DNA of 64,000 nucleotides from Acheta domesticus (GCA_031308135.1 JAHLJT010000631.1:261038925-261102924), one strand, 5' to 3'; shown: positions 1-15,300, counted from the stretch's first letter. Notes: generated by a model not told the origin, from the letters alone. A program made the numbers and translations.

Positions 1-178
1 GATCTGGGATAGCATAAAGAAAGCTTACGAGAATGGTGCAGGTTTCATGTTCGTTGAAATTTCTGATTTTGCAAAAATATTACAAAATTAAAACAAATTG
101 GCAGCTTTCTACAACTACAATTGTAAAGACACGATTGTTTTTCATAATGAAATATGTTCATTAAAAACAGATCTTCAA
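1..178 (-). repeat. Diverged dispersed-repeat flank at left edge of the satellite array
   Basis: This stretch is not canonical satellite. Read on the minus strand, it aligns with the internal repeat of the composite element at about 49605-49790. Both contain TGAACATATTTCATTA followed by TTGTAGTTGTAG, then a TTTTGCAAAAATCAGA-like block and a CACCATTCTC block. Positions about 105-178 also align at lower identity with the second half of the 174 bp satellite monomer (TACAACTA-AATT-TAAA through CTTCAAATGAGGTCAT). It therefore links the satellite to the dispersed repeat. The window starts inside it, so its full length is unknown. Confidence 0.7.
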
Positions 179-1048
179 ATGAGGTCATTTTGAATTTTTT
201 AAAAATATGAGTAGTTTTTCTATAATTTCCTGACAAACATAATAGCCCGCTCGGAATTGACTGCGCTTCGTTTTCGTCGTTTTCTTACAACTATAATTTT
301 AAAAATATAATTTTTTCTCAGTTAAATGTATTTATCAAAACTACATCTTCAAATGAGGTCATGTTGAATTTTTTAAAAATATGAGTAGTTTTTCTATAAT
401 TTCCTGACAAACATAATAGCCCGCTCGGAATTGACTGCGCTTCGTTTTCGTCGTTTTCTTACAACTATAATTTTAAAAATATAATTTTTTCTCAGTTAAA
501 TGTATTTATCAAAACTACATCTTCAAATGAGGTCATGTTGAATTTTTTAAAAATATGAGTAGTTTTTCTATAATTTCCTGACAAACATAATAGCCCGCTC
601 GGAATTGACTGCGCTTCGTTTTCGTCGTTTTCTTACAACTATAATTTTAAAAATATAATTTTTTCTCAGTTAAATGTATTTATCAAAACTACATCTTCAA
701 ATGAGGTCATGTTGAATTTTTTAAAAATATGAGTAGTTTTTCTATAATTTCCTGACAAACATAATAGCCCGCTCGGAATTGACTACGCTTCGTTTTCGTC
801 GTTTTCTTACAACTATAATTTTAAAAATATAATTTTTTCTCAGTTAAATGTATTTATCAAAACTACATCTTCAAATGAGGTCATGTTGAATTTTTTAAAA
901 ATATGAGTAGTTTTTCTATAATTTCCTGACAAACATAATAGCCCGCTCGGAATTGACTGCGCTTCGTTTTCGTCGTTTTCTTACAACTATAATTTTAAAA
1001 ATATAATTTTTTCTCAGTTAAATGTATTTATCAAAACTACATCTTCAA

Positions 1049-1396
1049 ATGAGGTCATGTTGAATTTTTTGAAAATATGAGTAGTTTTTCTATAATTTCC
1101 TGACGAACATAATAGCCCGCTCGGAATTGACTACGCTTCGTTTTCGTCGTTTTCTTACAACTATAATTTTAAAAATATAATTTTTTCTCAGTTAAATGTA
1201 TTTATCAAAACTACATCTTCAAATGAGGTCATGTTGAATTTTTTGAAAATATGAGTAGTTTTTCTATAATTTCCTGACGAACATAATAGCCCGCTCGGAA
1301 TTGACTGCGCTTCGTTTTCGTCGTTTTCTTACAACTATAATTTTAAAAATATAATTTTTTCTCAGTTAAATGTATTTATCAAAACTACATCTTCAA
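1049..1396. repeat. Variant satellite dimer, first copy
   Basis: Two adjacent units carry linked variants: TTTTTTGAAAATATG in place of TTTTTTAAAAATATG and GACGAACAT in place of GACAAACAT in both units, plus GACTACGC in the first unit only. The same pair recurs at about 2962-3310. This is a diagnostic higher-order marker within an otherwise uniform array. Confidence 0.85.
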
Positions 1397-2961
1397 ATGA
1401 GGTCATGTTGAATTTTTTAAAAATATGAGTAGTTTTTCTATAATTTCCTGACAAACATAATAGCCCGCTCGGAATTGACTGCGCTTCGTTTTCGTCGTTT
1501 TCTTACAACTATAATTTTAAAAATATAATTTTTTCTCAGTTAAATGTATTTATCAAAACTACATCTTCAAATGAGGTCATGTTGAATTTTTTAAAAATAT
1601 GAGTAGTTTTTCTATAATTTCCTGACAAACATAATAGCCCGCTCGGAATTGACTGCGCTTCGTTTTCGTCGTTTTCTTACAACTATAATTTTAAAAATAT
1701 AATTTTTTCTCAGTTAAATGTATTTATCAAAACTACATCTTCAAATGAGGTCATGTTGAATTTTTTAAAAATATGAGTAGTTTTTCTATAATTTCCTGAC
1801 AAACATAATAGCCCGCTCGGAATTGACTGCGCTTCGTTTTCGTCGTTTTCTTACAACTATAATTTTAAAAATATAATTTTTTCTCAGTTAAATGTATTTA
1901 TCAAAACTACATCTTCAAATGAGGTCATGTTGAATTTTTTAAAAATATGAGTAGTTTTTCTATAATTTCCTGACAAACATAATAGCCCGCTCGGAATTGA
2001 CTGCGCTTCGTTTTCGTCGTTTTCTTACAACTATAATTTTAAAAATATAATTTTTTCTCAGTTAAATGTATTTATCAAAACTACATCTTCAAATGAGGTC
2101 ATGTTGAATTTTTTAAAAATATGAGTAGTTTTTCTATAATTTCCTGACAAACATAATAGCCCGCTCGGAATTGACTGCGCTTCGTTTTCGTCGTTTTCTT
2201 ACAACTATAATTTTAAAAATATAATTTTTTCTCAGTTAAATGTATTTATCAAAACTACATCTTCAAATGAGGTCATGTTGAATTTTTTAAAAATATGAGT
2301 AGTTTTTCTATAATTTCCTGACAAACATAATAGCCCGCTCGGAATTGACTGCGCTTCGTTTTCGTCGTTTTCTTACAACTATAATTTTAAAAATATAATT
2401 TTTTCTCAGTTAAATGTATTTATCAAAACTACATCTTCAAATGAGGTCATGTTGAATTTTTTAAAAATATGAGTAGTTTTTCTATAATTTCCTGACAAAC
2501 ATAATAGCCCGCTCGGAATTGACTGCGCTTCGTTTTCGTCGTTTTCTTACAACTATAATTTTAAAAATATAATTTTTTCTCAGTTAAATGTATTTATCAA
2601 AACTACATCTTCAAATGAGGTCATGTTGAATTTTTTAAAATATGAGTAGTTTTTCTATAATTTCCTGACAAACATAATAGCCCGCTCGGAATTGACTGCG
2701 CTTCGTTTTCGTCGTTTTCTTACAACTATAATTTTAAAAATATAATTTTTTCTCAGTTAAATGTATTTATCAAAACTACATCTTCAAATGAGGTCATGTT
2801 GAATTTTTTAAAAATATGAGTAGTTTTTCTATAATTTCCTGACAAACATAATAGCCCGCTCGGAATTGACTGCGCTTCGTTTTCGTCGTTTTCTTACAAC
2901 TATAATTTTAAAAATATAATTTTTTCTCAGTTAAATGTATTTATCAAAACTACATCTTCAA

Positions 2962-3310
2962 ATGAGGTCATGTTGAATTTTTTGAAAATATGAGTAGTTT
3001 TTCTATAATTTCCTGACGAACATAATAGCCCGCTCGGAATTGACTACGCTTCGTTTTCGTCGTTTTCTTACAACTATAATTTTAAAAATATAATTTTTTC
3101 TCAGTTAAATGTATTTATCAAAACTACATCTTCAAATGAGGTCATGTTGAATTTTTTGAAAATATGAGTAGTTTTTCTATAATTTCCTGACGAACATAAT
3201 AGCCCGCTCGGAATTGACTGCGCTTCGTTTTCGTCGTTTTCTTACAACTATAATTTTAAAAATATAATTTTTTCTCAGTTAAATGTATTTATCAAAACTA
3301 CATCTTCAAA
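2962..3310. repeat. Variant satellite dimer, second copy
   Basis: This is the same two-unit haplotype as at 1049-1396, in the same order, 1913 bp downstream (eleven monomers minus one base). It implies duplication of a multi-monomer block, as expected from unequal exchange. Confidence 0.85.
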
Positions 3311-6300
3311 TGAGGTCATGTTGAATTTTTTAAAATATGAGTAGTTTTTCTATAATTTCCTGACAAACATAATAGCCCGCTCGGAATTGACTGCGCTTCG
3401 TTTTCGTCGTTTTCTTACAACTATAATTTTAAAAATATAATTTTTTCTCAGTTAAATGTATTTATCAAAACTACATCTTCAAATGAGGTCATGTTGAATT
3501 TTTTAAAAATATGAGTAGTTTTTCTATAATTTCCTGACAAACATAATAGCCCGCTCGGAATTGACTGCGCTTCGTTTTCGTCGTTTTCTTACAACTATAA
3601 TTTTAAAAATATAATTTTTTCTCAGTTAAATGTATTTATCAAAACTACATCTTCAAATGAGGTCATGTTGAATTTTTTAAAAATATGAGTAGTTTTTCTA
3701 TAATTTCCTGACAAACATAATAGCCCGCTCGGAATTGACTGCGCTTCGTTTTCGTCGTTTTCTTACAACTATAATTTTAAAAATATAATTTTTTCTCAGT
3801 TAAATGTATTTATCAAAACTACATCTTCAAATGAGGTCATGTTGAATTTTTTAAAAATATGAGTAGTTTTTCTATAATTTCCTGACAAACATAATAGCCC
3901 GCTCGGAATTGACTGCGCTTCGTTTTCGTCGTTTTCTTACAACTATAATTTTAAAAATATAATTTTTTCTCAGTTAAATGTATTTATCAAAACTACATCT
4001 TCAAATGAGGTCATGTTGAATTTTTTAAAAATATGAGTAGTTTTTCTATAATTTCCTGACAAACATAATAGCCCGCTCGGAATTGACTGCGCTTCGTTTT
4101 CGTCGTTTTCTTACAACTATAATTTTAAAAATATAATTTTTTCTCAGTTAAATGTATTTATCAAAACTACATCTTCAAATGAGGTCATGTTGAATTTTTT
4201 AAAAATATGAGTAGTTTTTCTATAATTTCCTGACAAACATAATAGCCCGCTCGGAATTGACTGCGCTTCGTTTTCGTCGTTTTCTTACAACTATAATTTT
4301 AAAAATATAATTTTTTCTCAGTTAAATGTATTTATCAAAACTACATCTTCAAATGAGGTCATGTTGAATTTTTTAAAAATATGAGTAGTTTTTCTATAAT
4401 TTCCTGACAAACATAATAGCCCGCTCGGAATTGACTGCGCTTCGTTTTCGTCGTTTTCTTACAACTATAATTTTAAAAATATAATTTTTTCTCAGTTAAA
4501 TGTATTTATCAAAACTACATCTTCAAATGAGGTCATGTTGAATTTTTTAAAAATATGAGTAGTTTTTCTATAATTTCCTGACAAACATAATAGCCCGCTC
4601 GGAATTGACTGCGCTTCGTTTTCGTCGTTTTCTTACAACTATAATTTTAAAAATATAATTTTTTCTCAGTTAAATGTATTTATCAAAACTACATCTTCAA
4701 ATGAGGTCATGTTGAATTTTTTAAAAATATGAGTAGTTTTTCTATAATTTCCTGACAAACATAATAGCCCGCTCGGAATTGACTGCGCTTCGTTTTCGTC
4801 GTTTTCTTACAACTATAATTTTAAAAATATAATTTTTTCTCAGTTAAATGTATTTATCAAAACTACATCTTCAAATGAGGTCATGTTGAATTTTTTAAAA
4901 ATATGAGTAGTTTTTCTATAATTTCCTGACAAACATAATAGCCCGCTCGGAATTGACTGCGCTTCGTTTTCGTCGTTTTCTTACAACTATAATTTTAAAA
5001 ATATAATTTTTTCTCAGTTAAATGTATTTATCAAAACTACATCTTCAAATGAGGTCATGTTGAATTTTTTAAAAATATGAGTAGTTTTTCTATAATTTCC
5101 TGACAAACATAATAGCCCGCTCGGAATTGACTGCGCTTCGTTTTCGTCGTTTTCTTACAACTATAATTTTAAAAATATAATTTTTTTCTCAGTTAAATGT
5201 ATTTATCAAAACTACATCTTCAAATGAGGTCATGTTGAATTTTTTAAAAATATGAGTAGTTTTTCTATAATTTCCTGACAAACATAATAGCCCGCTCGGA
5301 ATTGACTGCGCTTCGTTTTCGTCGTTTTCTTACAACTATAATTTTAAAAATATAATTTTTTCTCAGTTAAATGTATTTATCAAAACTACATCTTCAAATG
5401 AGGTCATGTTGAATTTTTTAAAATATGAGTAGTTTTTCTATAATTTCCTGACAAACATAATAGCCCGCTCGGAATTGACTGCGCTTCGTTTTCGTCGTTT
5501 TCTTACAACTATAATTTTAAAAATATAATTTTTTCTCAGTTAAATGTATTTATCAAAACTACATCTTCAAATGAGGTCATGTTGAATTTTTTAAAAATAT
5601 GAGTAGTTTTTCTATAATTTCCTGACAAACATAATAGCCCGCTCGGAATTGACTGCGCTTCGTTTTCGTCGTTTTCTTACAACTATAATTTTAAAAATAT
5701 AATTTTTTCTCAGTTAAATGTATTTATCAAAACTACATCTTCAAATGAGGTCATGTTGAATTTTTTAAAAATATGAGTAGTTTTTCTATAATTTCCTGAC
5801 AAACATAATAGCCCGCTCGGAATTGACTGCGCTTCGTTTTCGTCGTTTTCTTACAACTATAATTTTAAAAATATAATTTTTTCTCAGTTAAATGTATTTA
5901 TCAAAACTACATCTTCAAATGAGGTCATGTTGAATTTTTTAAAAATATGAGTAGTTTTTCTATAATTTCCTGACAAACATAATAGCCCGCTCGGAATTGA
6001 CTGCGCTTCGTTTTCGTCGTTTTCTTACAACTATAATTTTAAAAATATAATTTTTTCTCAGTTAAATGTATTTATCAAAACTACATCTTCAAATGAGGTC
6101 ATGTTGAATTTTTTAAAAATATGAGTAGTTTTTCTATAATTTCCTGACAAACATAATAGCCCGCTCGGAATTGACTGCGCTTCGTTTTCGTCGTTTTCTT
6201 ACAACTATAATTTTAAAAATATAATTTTTTCTCAGTTAAATGTATTTATCAAAACTACATCTTCAAATGAGGTCATGTTGAATTTTTTAAAAATATGAGT

Positions 6301-9300
6301 AGTTTTTTCTATAATTTCCTGACAAACATAATAGCCCGCTCGGAATTGACTGCGCTTCGTTTTCGTCGTTTTCTTACAACTATAATTTTAAAAATATAAT
6401 TTTTTCTCAGTTAAATGTATTTATCAAAACTACATCTTCAAATGAGGTCATGTTGAATTTTTTAAAAATATGAGTAGTTTTTCTATAATTTCCTGACAAA
6501 CATAATAGCCCGCTCGGAATTGACTGCGCTTCGTTTTCGTCGTTTTCTTACAACTATAATTTTAAAAATATAATTTTTTCTCAGTTAAATGTATTTATCA
6601 AAACTACATCTTCAAATGAGGTCATGTTGAATTTTTTAAAAATATGAGTAGTTTTTCTATAATTTCCTGACAAACATAATAGCCCGCTCGGAATTGACTG
6701 CGCTTCGTTTTCGTCGTTTTCTTACAACTATAATTTTAAAAATATAATTTTTTCTCAGTTAAATGTATTTATCAAAACTACATCTTCAAATGAGGTCATG
6801 TTGAATTTTTTAAAAATATGAGTAGTTTTTCTATAATTTCCTGACAACATAATAGCCCGCTCGGAATTGACTGCGCTTCGTTTTCGTCGTTTTCTTACAA
6901 CTATAATTTTAAAAATATAATTTTTTCTCAGTTAAATGTATTTATCAAAACTACATCTTCAAATGAGGTCATGTTGAATTTTTTAAAATATGAGTAGTTT
7001 TTTCTATAATTTCCTGACAAACATAATAGCCCCGCTCGGAATTGACTGCGCTTCGTTTTCGTCGTTTTCTTACAACTATAATTTTAAAAATATAATTTTT
7101 TTCTCAGTTAAATGTATTTATCAAAACTACATCTTCAAATGAGGTCATGTTGAATTTTTTAAAATATGAGTAGTTTTTCTATAATTTCCTGACAAACATA
7201 ATAGCCCGCTCGGAATTGACTGCGCTTCGTTTTCGTCGTTTTCTTACAACTATAATTTTAAAAATATAATTTTTTCTCAGTTAAATGTATTTATCAAAAC
7301 TACATCTTCAAATGAGGTCATGTTGAATTTTTTAAAAATATGAGTAGTTTTTCTATAATTTCCTGACAAACATAATAGCCCGCTCGGAATTGACTGCGCT
7401 TCGTTTTCGTCGTTTTCTTACAACTATAATTTTAAAAATATAATTTTTTTCTCAGTTAAATGTATTTATCAAAACTACATCTTCAAATGAGGTCATGTTG
7501 AATTTTTTAAAAATATGAGTAGTTTTTTCTATAATTTCCTGACAAACATAATAGCCCGCTCGGAATTGACTGCGCTTCGTTTTCGTCGTTTTCTTACAAC
7601 TATAATTTTAAAAATATAATTTTTTCTCAGTTAAATGTATTTATCAAAACTACATCTTCAAATGAGGTCATGTTGAATTTTTTTAAAAATATGAGTAGTT
7701 TTTCTATAATTTCCTGACAAACATAATAGCCCGCTCGGAATTGACTACGCTTCGTTTTCGTCGTTTTCTTACAACTATAATTTTAAAAATATAATTTTTT
7801 CTCAGTTAAATGTATTTATCAAAACTACATCTTCAAATGAGGTCATGTTGAATTTTTTTAAAAATATGAGTAGTTTTTCTATAATTTCCTGACAAACATA
7901 ATAGCCCGCTCGGAATTGACTGCGCTTCGTTTTCGTCGTTTTCTTACAACTATAATTTTAAAAATATAATTTTTTCTCAGTTAAATGTATTTATCAAAAC
8001 TACATCTTCAAATGAGGTCATGTTGAATTTTTTTAAAAATATGAGTAGTTTTTCTATAATTTCCTGACAAACATAATAGCCCGCTCGGAATTGACTGCGC
8101 TTCGTTTCGTCGTTTTCTTACAACTATAATTTTAAAAATATAATTTTTTCTCAGTTTAAATGTATTTATCAAAACTACATCTTCAAATGAGGTCATGTTG
8201 AATTTTTTAAAAATATGAGTAGTTTTTCTATAATTTCCTGACAAACATAATAGCCCGCTCGGAATTGACTGCGCTTCGTTTTCGTCGTTTTCTTACAACT
8301 ATAATTTTAAAAATATAATTTTTTCTCAGTTAAATGTATTTATCAAAACTACATCTTCAAATGAGGTCATGTTGAATTTTTTAAAAATATGAGTAGTTTT
8401 TCTATAATTTCCTGACAAACATAATAGCCCGCTCGGAATTGACTGCGCTTCGTTTTCGTCGTTTTCTTACAACTATAATTTTAAAAATATAATTTTTTCT
8501 CAGTTAAATGTATTTATCAAAACTACATCTTCAAATGAGGTCATGTTGAATTTTTTAAAAATATGAGTAGTTTTTCTATAATTTCCTGACAAACATAATA
8601 GCCCGCTCGGAATTGACTGCGCTTCGTTTTCGTCGTTTTCTTACAACTATAATTTTAAAAATATAATTTTTTCTCAGTTAAATGTATTTATCAAAACTAC
8701 ATCTTCAAATGAGGTCATGTTGAATTTTTTAAAAATATGAGTAGTTTTTCTATAATTTCCTGACAAACATAATAGCCCGCTCGGAATTGACTGCGCTTCG
8801 TTTTCGTCGTTTTCTTACAACTATAATTTTAAAAATATAATTTTTTCTCAGTTAAATGTATTTATCAAAACTACATCTTCAAATGAGGTCATGTTGAATT
8901 TTTTAAAAATATGAGTAGTTTTTCTATAATTTCCTGACAAACATAATAGCCCGCTCGGAATTGACTGCGCTTCGTTTTCGTCGTTTTCTTACAACTATAA
9001 TTTTAAAAATATAATTTTTTCTCAGTTAAATGTATTTATCAAAACTACATCTTCAAATGAGGTCATGTTGAATTTTTTAAAAATATGAGTAGTTTTTCTA
9101 TAATTTCCTGACAAACATAATAGCCCGCTCGGAATTGACTGCGCTTCGTTTTCGTCGTTTTCTTACAACTATAATTTTAAAAATATAATTTTTTCTCAGT
9201 TAAATGTATTTATCAAAACTACATCTTCAAATGAGGTCATGTTGAATTTTTTAAAAATATGAGTAGTTTTTCTATAATTTCCTGACAAACATAATAGCCC

Positions 9301-12300
9301 GCTCGGAATTGACTGCGCTTCGTTTTCGTCGTTTTCTTACAACTATAATTTTAAAAATATAATTTTTTCTCAGTTAAATGTATTTATCAAAACTACATCT
9401 TCAAATGAGGTCATGTTGAATTTTTTAAAAATATGAGTAGTTTTTCTATAATTTCCTGACAAACATAATAGCCCGCTCGGAATTGACTGCGCTTCGTTTT
9501 CGTCGTTTTCTTACAACTATAATTTTAAAAATATAATTTTTTCTCAGTTAAATGTATTTATCAAAACTACATCTTCAAATGAGGTCATGTTGAATTTTTT
9601 AAAAATATGAGTAGTTTTTCTATAATTTCCTGACAAACATAATAGCCCGCTCGGAATTGACTGCGCTTCGTTTTCGTCGTTTTCTTACAACTATAATTTT
9701 AAAAATATAATTTTTTCTCAGTTAAATGTATTTATCAAAACTACATCTTCAAATGAGGTCATGTTGAATTTTTTAAAAATATGAGTAGTTTTTCTATAAT
9801 TTCCTGACAAACATAATAGCCCGCTCGGAATTGACTGCGCTTCGTTTTCGTCGTTTTCTTACAACTATAATTTTAAAAATATAATTTTTTCTCAGTTAAA
9901 TGTATTTATCAAAACTACATCTTCAAATGAGGTCATGTTGAATTTTTTAAAAATATGAGTAGTTTTTCTATAATTTCCTGACAAACATAATAGCCCGCTC
10001 GGAATTGACTGCGCTTCGTTTTCGTCGTTTTCTTACAACTATAATTTTAAAAATATAATTTTTTCTCAGTTAAATGTATTTATCAAAACTACATCTTCAA
10101 ATGAGGTCATGTTGAATTTTTTAAAAATATGAGTAGTTTTTCTATAATTTCCTGACAAACATAATAGCCCGCTCGGAATTGACTGCGCTTCGTTTTCGTC
10201 GTTTTCTTACAACTATAATTTTAAAAATATAATTTTTTCTCAGTTAAATGTATTTATCAAAACTACATCTTCAAATGAGGTCATGTTGAATTTTTTAAAA
10301 ATATGAGTAGTTTTTCTATAATTTCCTGACAAACATAATAGCCCGCTCGGAATTGACTGCGCTTCGTTTTCGTCGTTTTCTTACAACTATAATTTTAAAA
10401 ATATAATTTTTTCTCAGTTAAATGTATTTATCAAAACTACATCTTCAAATGAGGTCATGTTGAATTTTTTAAAAATATGAGTAGTTTTTCTATAATTTCC
10501 TGACAAACATAATAGCCCGCTCGGAATTGACTGCGCTTCGTTTTCGTCGTTTTCTTACAACTATAATTTTAAAAATATAATTTTTTCTCAGTTAAATGTA
10601 TTTATCAAAACTACATCTTCAAATGAGGTCATGTTGAATTTTTTAAAAATATGAGTAGTTTTTCTATAATTTCCTGACAAACATAATAGCCCGCTCGGAA
10701 TTGACTGCGCTTCGTTTTCGTCGTTTTCTTACAACTATAATTTTAAAAATATAATTTTTTCTCAGTTAAATGTATTTATCAAAACTACATCTTCAAATGA
10801 GGTCATGTTGAATTTTTTAAAAATATGAGTAGTTTTTCTATAATTTCCTGACAAACATAATAGCCCGCTCGGAATTGACTGCGCTTCGTTTTCGTCGTTT
10901 TCTTACAACTATAATTTTAAAAATATAATTTTTTCTCAGTTAAATGTATTTATCAAAACTACATCTTCAAATGAGGTCATGTTGAATTTTTTAAAAATAT
11001 GAGTAGTTTTTCTATAATTTCCTGACAAACATAATAGCCCGCTCGGAATTGACTGCGCTTCGTTTTCGTCGTTTTCTTACAACTATAATTTTAAAAATAT
11101 AATTTTTTCTCAGTTAAATGTATTTATCAAAACTACATCTTCAAATGAGGTCATGTTGAATTTTTTAAAAATATGAGTAGTTTTTCTATAATTTCCTGAC
11201 AAACATAATAGCCCGCTCGGAATTGACTGCGCTTCGTTTTCGTCGTTTTCTTACAACTATAATTTTAAAAATATAATTTTTTCTCAGTTAAATGTATTTA
11301 TCAAAACTACATCTTCAAATGAGGTCATGTTGAATTTTTTAAAAATATGAGTAGTTTTTCTATAATTTCCTGACAAACATAATAGCCCGCTCGGAATTGA
11401 CTGCGCTTCGTTTTCGTCGTTTTCTTACAACTATAATTTTAAAAATATAATTTTTTCTCAGTTAAATGTATTTATCAAAACTACATCTTCAAATGAGGTC
11501 ATGTTGAATTTTTTAAAAATATGAGTAGTTTTTCTATAATTTCCTGACAAACATAATAGCCCGCTCGGAATTGACTGCGCTTCGTTTTCGTCGTTTTCTT
11601 ACAACTATAATTTTAAAAATATAATTTTTTCTCAGTTAAATGTATTTATCAAAACTACATCTTCAAATGAGGTCATGTTGAATTTTTTAAAAATATGAGT
11701 AGTTTTTCTATAATTTCCTGACAAACATAATAGCCCGCTCGGAATTGACTGCGCTTCGTTTTCGTCGTTTTCTTACAACTATAATTTTAAAAATATAATT
11801 TTTTCTCAGTTAAATGTATTTATCAAAACTACATCTTCAAATGAGGTCATGTTGAATTTTTTAAAAATATGAGTAGTTTTTCTATAATTTCCTGACAAAC
11901 ATAATAGCCCGCTCGGAATTGACTGCGCTTCGTTTTCGTCGTTTTCTTACAACTATAATTTTAAAAATATAATTTTTTCTCAGTTAAATGTATTTATCAA
12001 AACTACATCTTCAAATGAGGTCATGTTGAATTTTTTAAAAATATGAGTAGTTTTTCTATAATTTCCTGACAAACATAATAGCCCGCTCGGAATTGACTGC
12101 GCTTCGTTTTCGTCGTTTTCTTACAACTATAATTTTAAAAATATAATTTTTTCTCAGTTAAATGTATTTATCAAAACTACATCTTCAAATGAGGTCATGT
12201 TGAATTTTTTAAAAATATGAGTAGTTTTTCTATAATTTCCTGACAAACATAATAGCCCGCTCGGAATTGACTGCGCTTCGTTTTCGTCGTTTTCTTACAA

Positions 12301-15300
12301 CTATAATTTTAAAAATATAATTTTTTCTCAGTTAAATGTATTTATCAAAACTACATCTTCAAATGAGGTCATGTTGAATTTTTTAAAAATATGAGTAGTT
12401 TTTCTATAATTTCCTGACAAACATAATAGCCCGCTCGGAATTGACTGCGCTTCGTTTTCGTCGTTTTCTTACAACTATAATTTTAAAAATATAATTTTTT
12501 CTCAGTTAAATGTATTTATCAAAACTACATCTTCAAATGAGGTCATGTTGAATTTTTTAAAAATATGAGTAGTTTTTCTATAATTTCCTGACAAACATAA
12601 TAGCCCGCTCGGAATTGACTGCGCTTCGTTTTCGTCGTTTTCTTACAACTATAATTTTAAAAATATAATTTTTTCTCAGTTAAATGTATTTATCAAAACT
12701 ACATCTTCAAATGAGGTCATGTTGAATTTTTTAAAAATATGAGTAGTTTTTCTATAATTTCCTGACAAACATAATAGCCCGCTCGGAATTGACTGCGCTT
12801 CGTTTTCGTCGTTTTCTTACAACTATAATTTTAAAAATATAATTTTTTCTCAGTTAAATGTATTTATCAAAACTACATCTTCAAATGAGGTCATGTTGAA
12901 TTTTTTAAAAATATGAGTAGTTTTTCTATAATTTCCTGACAAACATAATAGCCCGCTCGGAATTGACTGCGCTTCGTTTTCGTCGTTTTCTTACAACTAT
13001 AATTTTAAAAATATAATTTTTTCTCAGTTAAATGTATTTATCAAAACTACATCTTCAAATGAGGTCATGTTGAATTTTTTAAAAATATGAGTAGTTTTTC
13101 TATAATTTCCTGACAAACATAATAGCCCGCTCGGAATTGACTGCGCTTCGTTTTCGTCGTTTTCTTACAACTATAATTTTAAAAATATAATTTTTTCTCA
13201 GTTAAATGTATTTATCAAAACTACATCTTCAAATGAGGTCATGTTGAATTTTTTAAAAATATGAGTAGTTTTTCTATAATTTCCTGACAAACATAATAGC
13301 CCGCTCGGAATTGACTGCGCTTCGTTTTCGTCGTTTTCTTACAACTATAATTTTAAAAATATAATTTTTTCTCAGTTAAATGTATTTATCAAAACTACAT
13401 CTTCAAATGAGGTCATGTTGAATTTTTTAAAAATATGAGTAGTTTTTCTATAATTTCCTGACAAACATAATAGCCCGCTCGGAATTGACTGCGCTTCGTT
13501 TTCGTCGTTTTCTTACAACTATAATTTTAAAAATATAATTTTTTCTCAGTTAAATGTATTTATCAAAACTACATCTTCAAATGAGGTCATGTTGAATTTT
13601 TTAAAAATATGAGTAGTTTTTCTATAATTTCCTGACAAACATAATAGCCCGCTCGGAATTGACTGCGCTTCGTTTTCGTCGTTTTCTTACAACTATAATT
13701 TTAAAAATATAATTTTTTCTCAGTTAAATGTATTTATCAAAACTACATCTTCAAATGAGGTCATGTTGAATTTTTTAAAAATATGAGTAGTTTTTCTATA
13801 ATTTCCTGACAAACATAATAGCCCGCTCGGAATTGACTGCGCTTCGTTTTCGTCGTTTTCTTACAACTATAATTTTAAAAATATAATTTTTTCTCAGTTA
13901 AATGTATTTATCAAAACTACATCTTCAAATGAGGTCATGTTGAATTTTTTAAAAATATGAGTAGTTTTTCTATAATTTCCTGACAAACATAATAGCCCGC
14001 TCGGAATTGACTGCGCTTCGTTTTCGTCGTTTTCTTACAACTATAATTTTAAAAATATAATTTTTTCTCAGTTAAATGTATTTATCAAAACTACATCTTC
14101 AAATGAGGTCATGTTGAATTTTTTAAAAATATGAGTAGTTTTTCTATAATTTCCTGACAAACATAATAGCCCGCTCGGAATTGACTGCGCTTCGTTTTCG
14201 TCGTTTTCTTACAACTATAATTTTAAAAATATAATTTTTTCTCAGTTAAATGTATTTATCAAAACTACATCTTCAAATGAGGTCATGTTGAATTTTTTAA
14301 AAATATGAGTAGTTTTTCTATAATTTCCTGACAAACATAATAGCCCGCTCGGAATTGACTGCGCTTCGTTTTCGTCGTTTTCTTACAACTATAATTTTAA
14401 AAATATAATTTTTTCTCAGTTAAATGTATTTATCAAAACTACATCTTCAAATGAGGTCATGTTGAATTTTTTAAAAATATGAGTAGTTTTTCTATAATTT
14501 CCTGACAAACATAATAGCCCGCTCGGAATTGACTGCGCTTCGTTTTCGTCGTTTTCTTACAACTATAATTTTAAAAATATAATTTTTTCTCAGTTAAATG
14601 TATTTATCAAAACTACATCTTCAAATGAGGTCATGTTGAATTTTTTAAAAATATGAGTAGTTTTTCTATAATTTCCTGACAAACATAATAGCCCGCTCGG
14701 AATTGACTGCGCTTCGTTTTCGTCGTTTTCTTACAACTATAATTTTAAAAATATAATTTTTTCTCAGTTAAATGTATTTATCAAAACTACATCTTCAAAT
14801 GAGGTCATGTTGAATTTTTTAAAAATATGAGTAGTTTTTCTATAATTTCCTGACAAACATAATAGCCCGCTCGGAATTGACTGCGCTTCGTTTTCGTCGT
14901 TTTCTTACAACTATAATTTTAAAAATATAATTTTTTCTCAGTTAAATGTATTTATCAAAACTACATCTTCAAATGAGGTCATGTTGAATTTTTTAAAAAT
15001 ATGAGTAGTTTTTCTATAATTTCCTGACAAACATAATAGCCCGCTCGGAATTGACTGCGCTTCGTTTTCGTCGTTTTCTTACAACTATAATTTTAAAAAT
15101 ATAATTTTTTCTCAGTTAAATGTATTTATCAAAACTACATCTTCAAATGAGGTCATGTTGAATTTTTTAAAAATATGAGTAGTTTTTCTATAATTTCCTG
15201 ACAAACATAATAGCCCGCTCGGAATTGACTGCGCTTCGTTTTCGTCGTTTTCTTACAACTATAATTTTAAAAATATAATTTTTTCTCAGTTAAATGTATT

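Noticed and set aside
45..236. 63-codon minus-strand open frame at the array edge, similar to frames at 8008-8244 and 49605-49802
   Set aside because: The protein similarity comes from shared repeat DNA. In canonical monomers the frame is closed; the 8008 frame survives only through a one-base deletion (CGTTTCGTCG) in one unit. No gene is supported.
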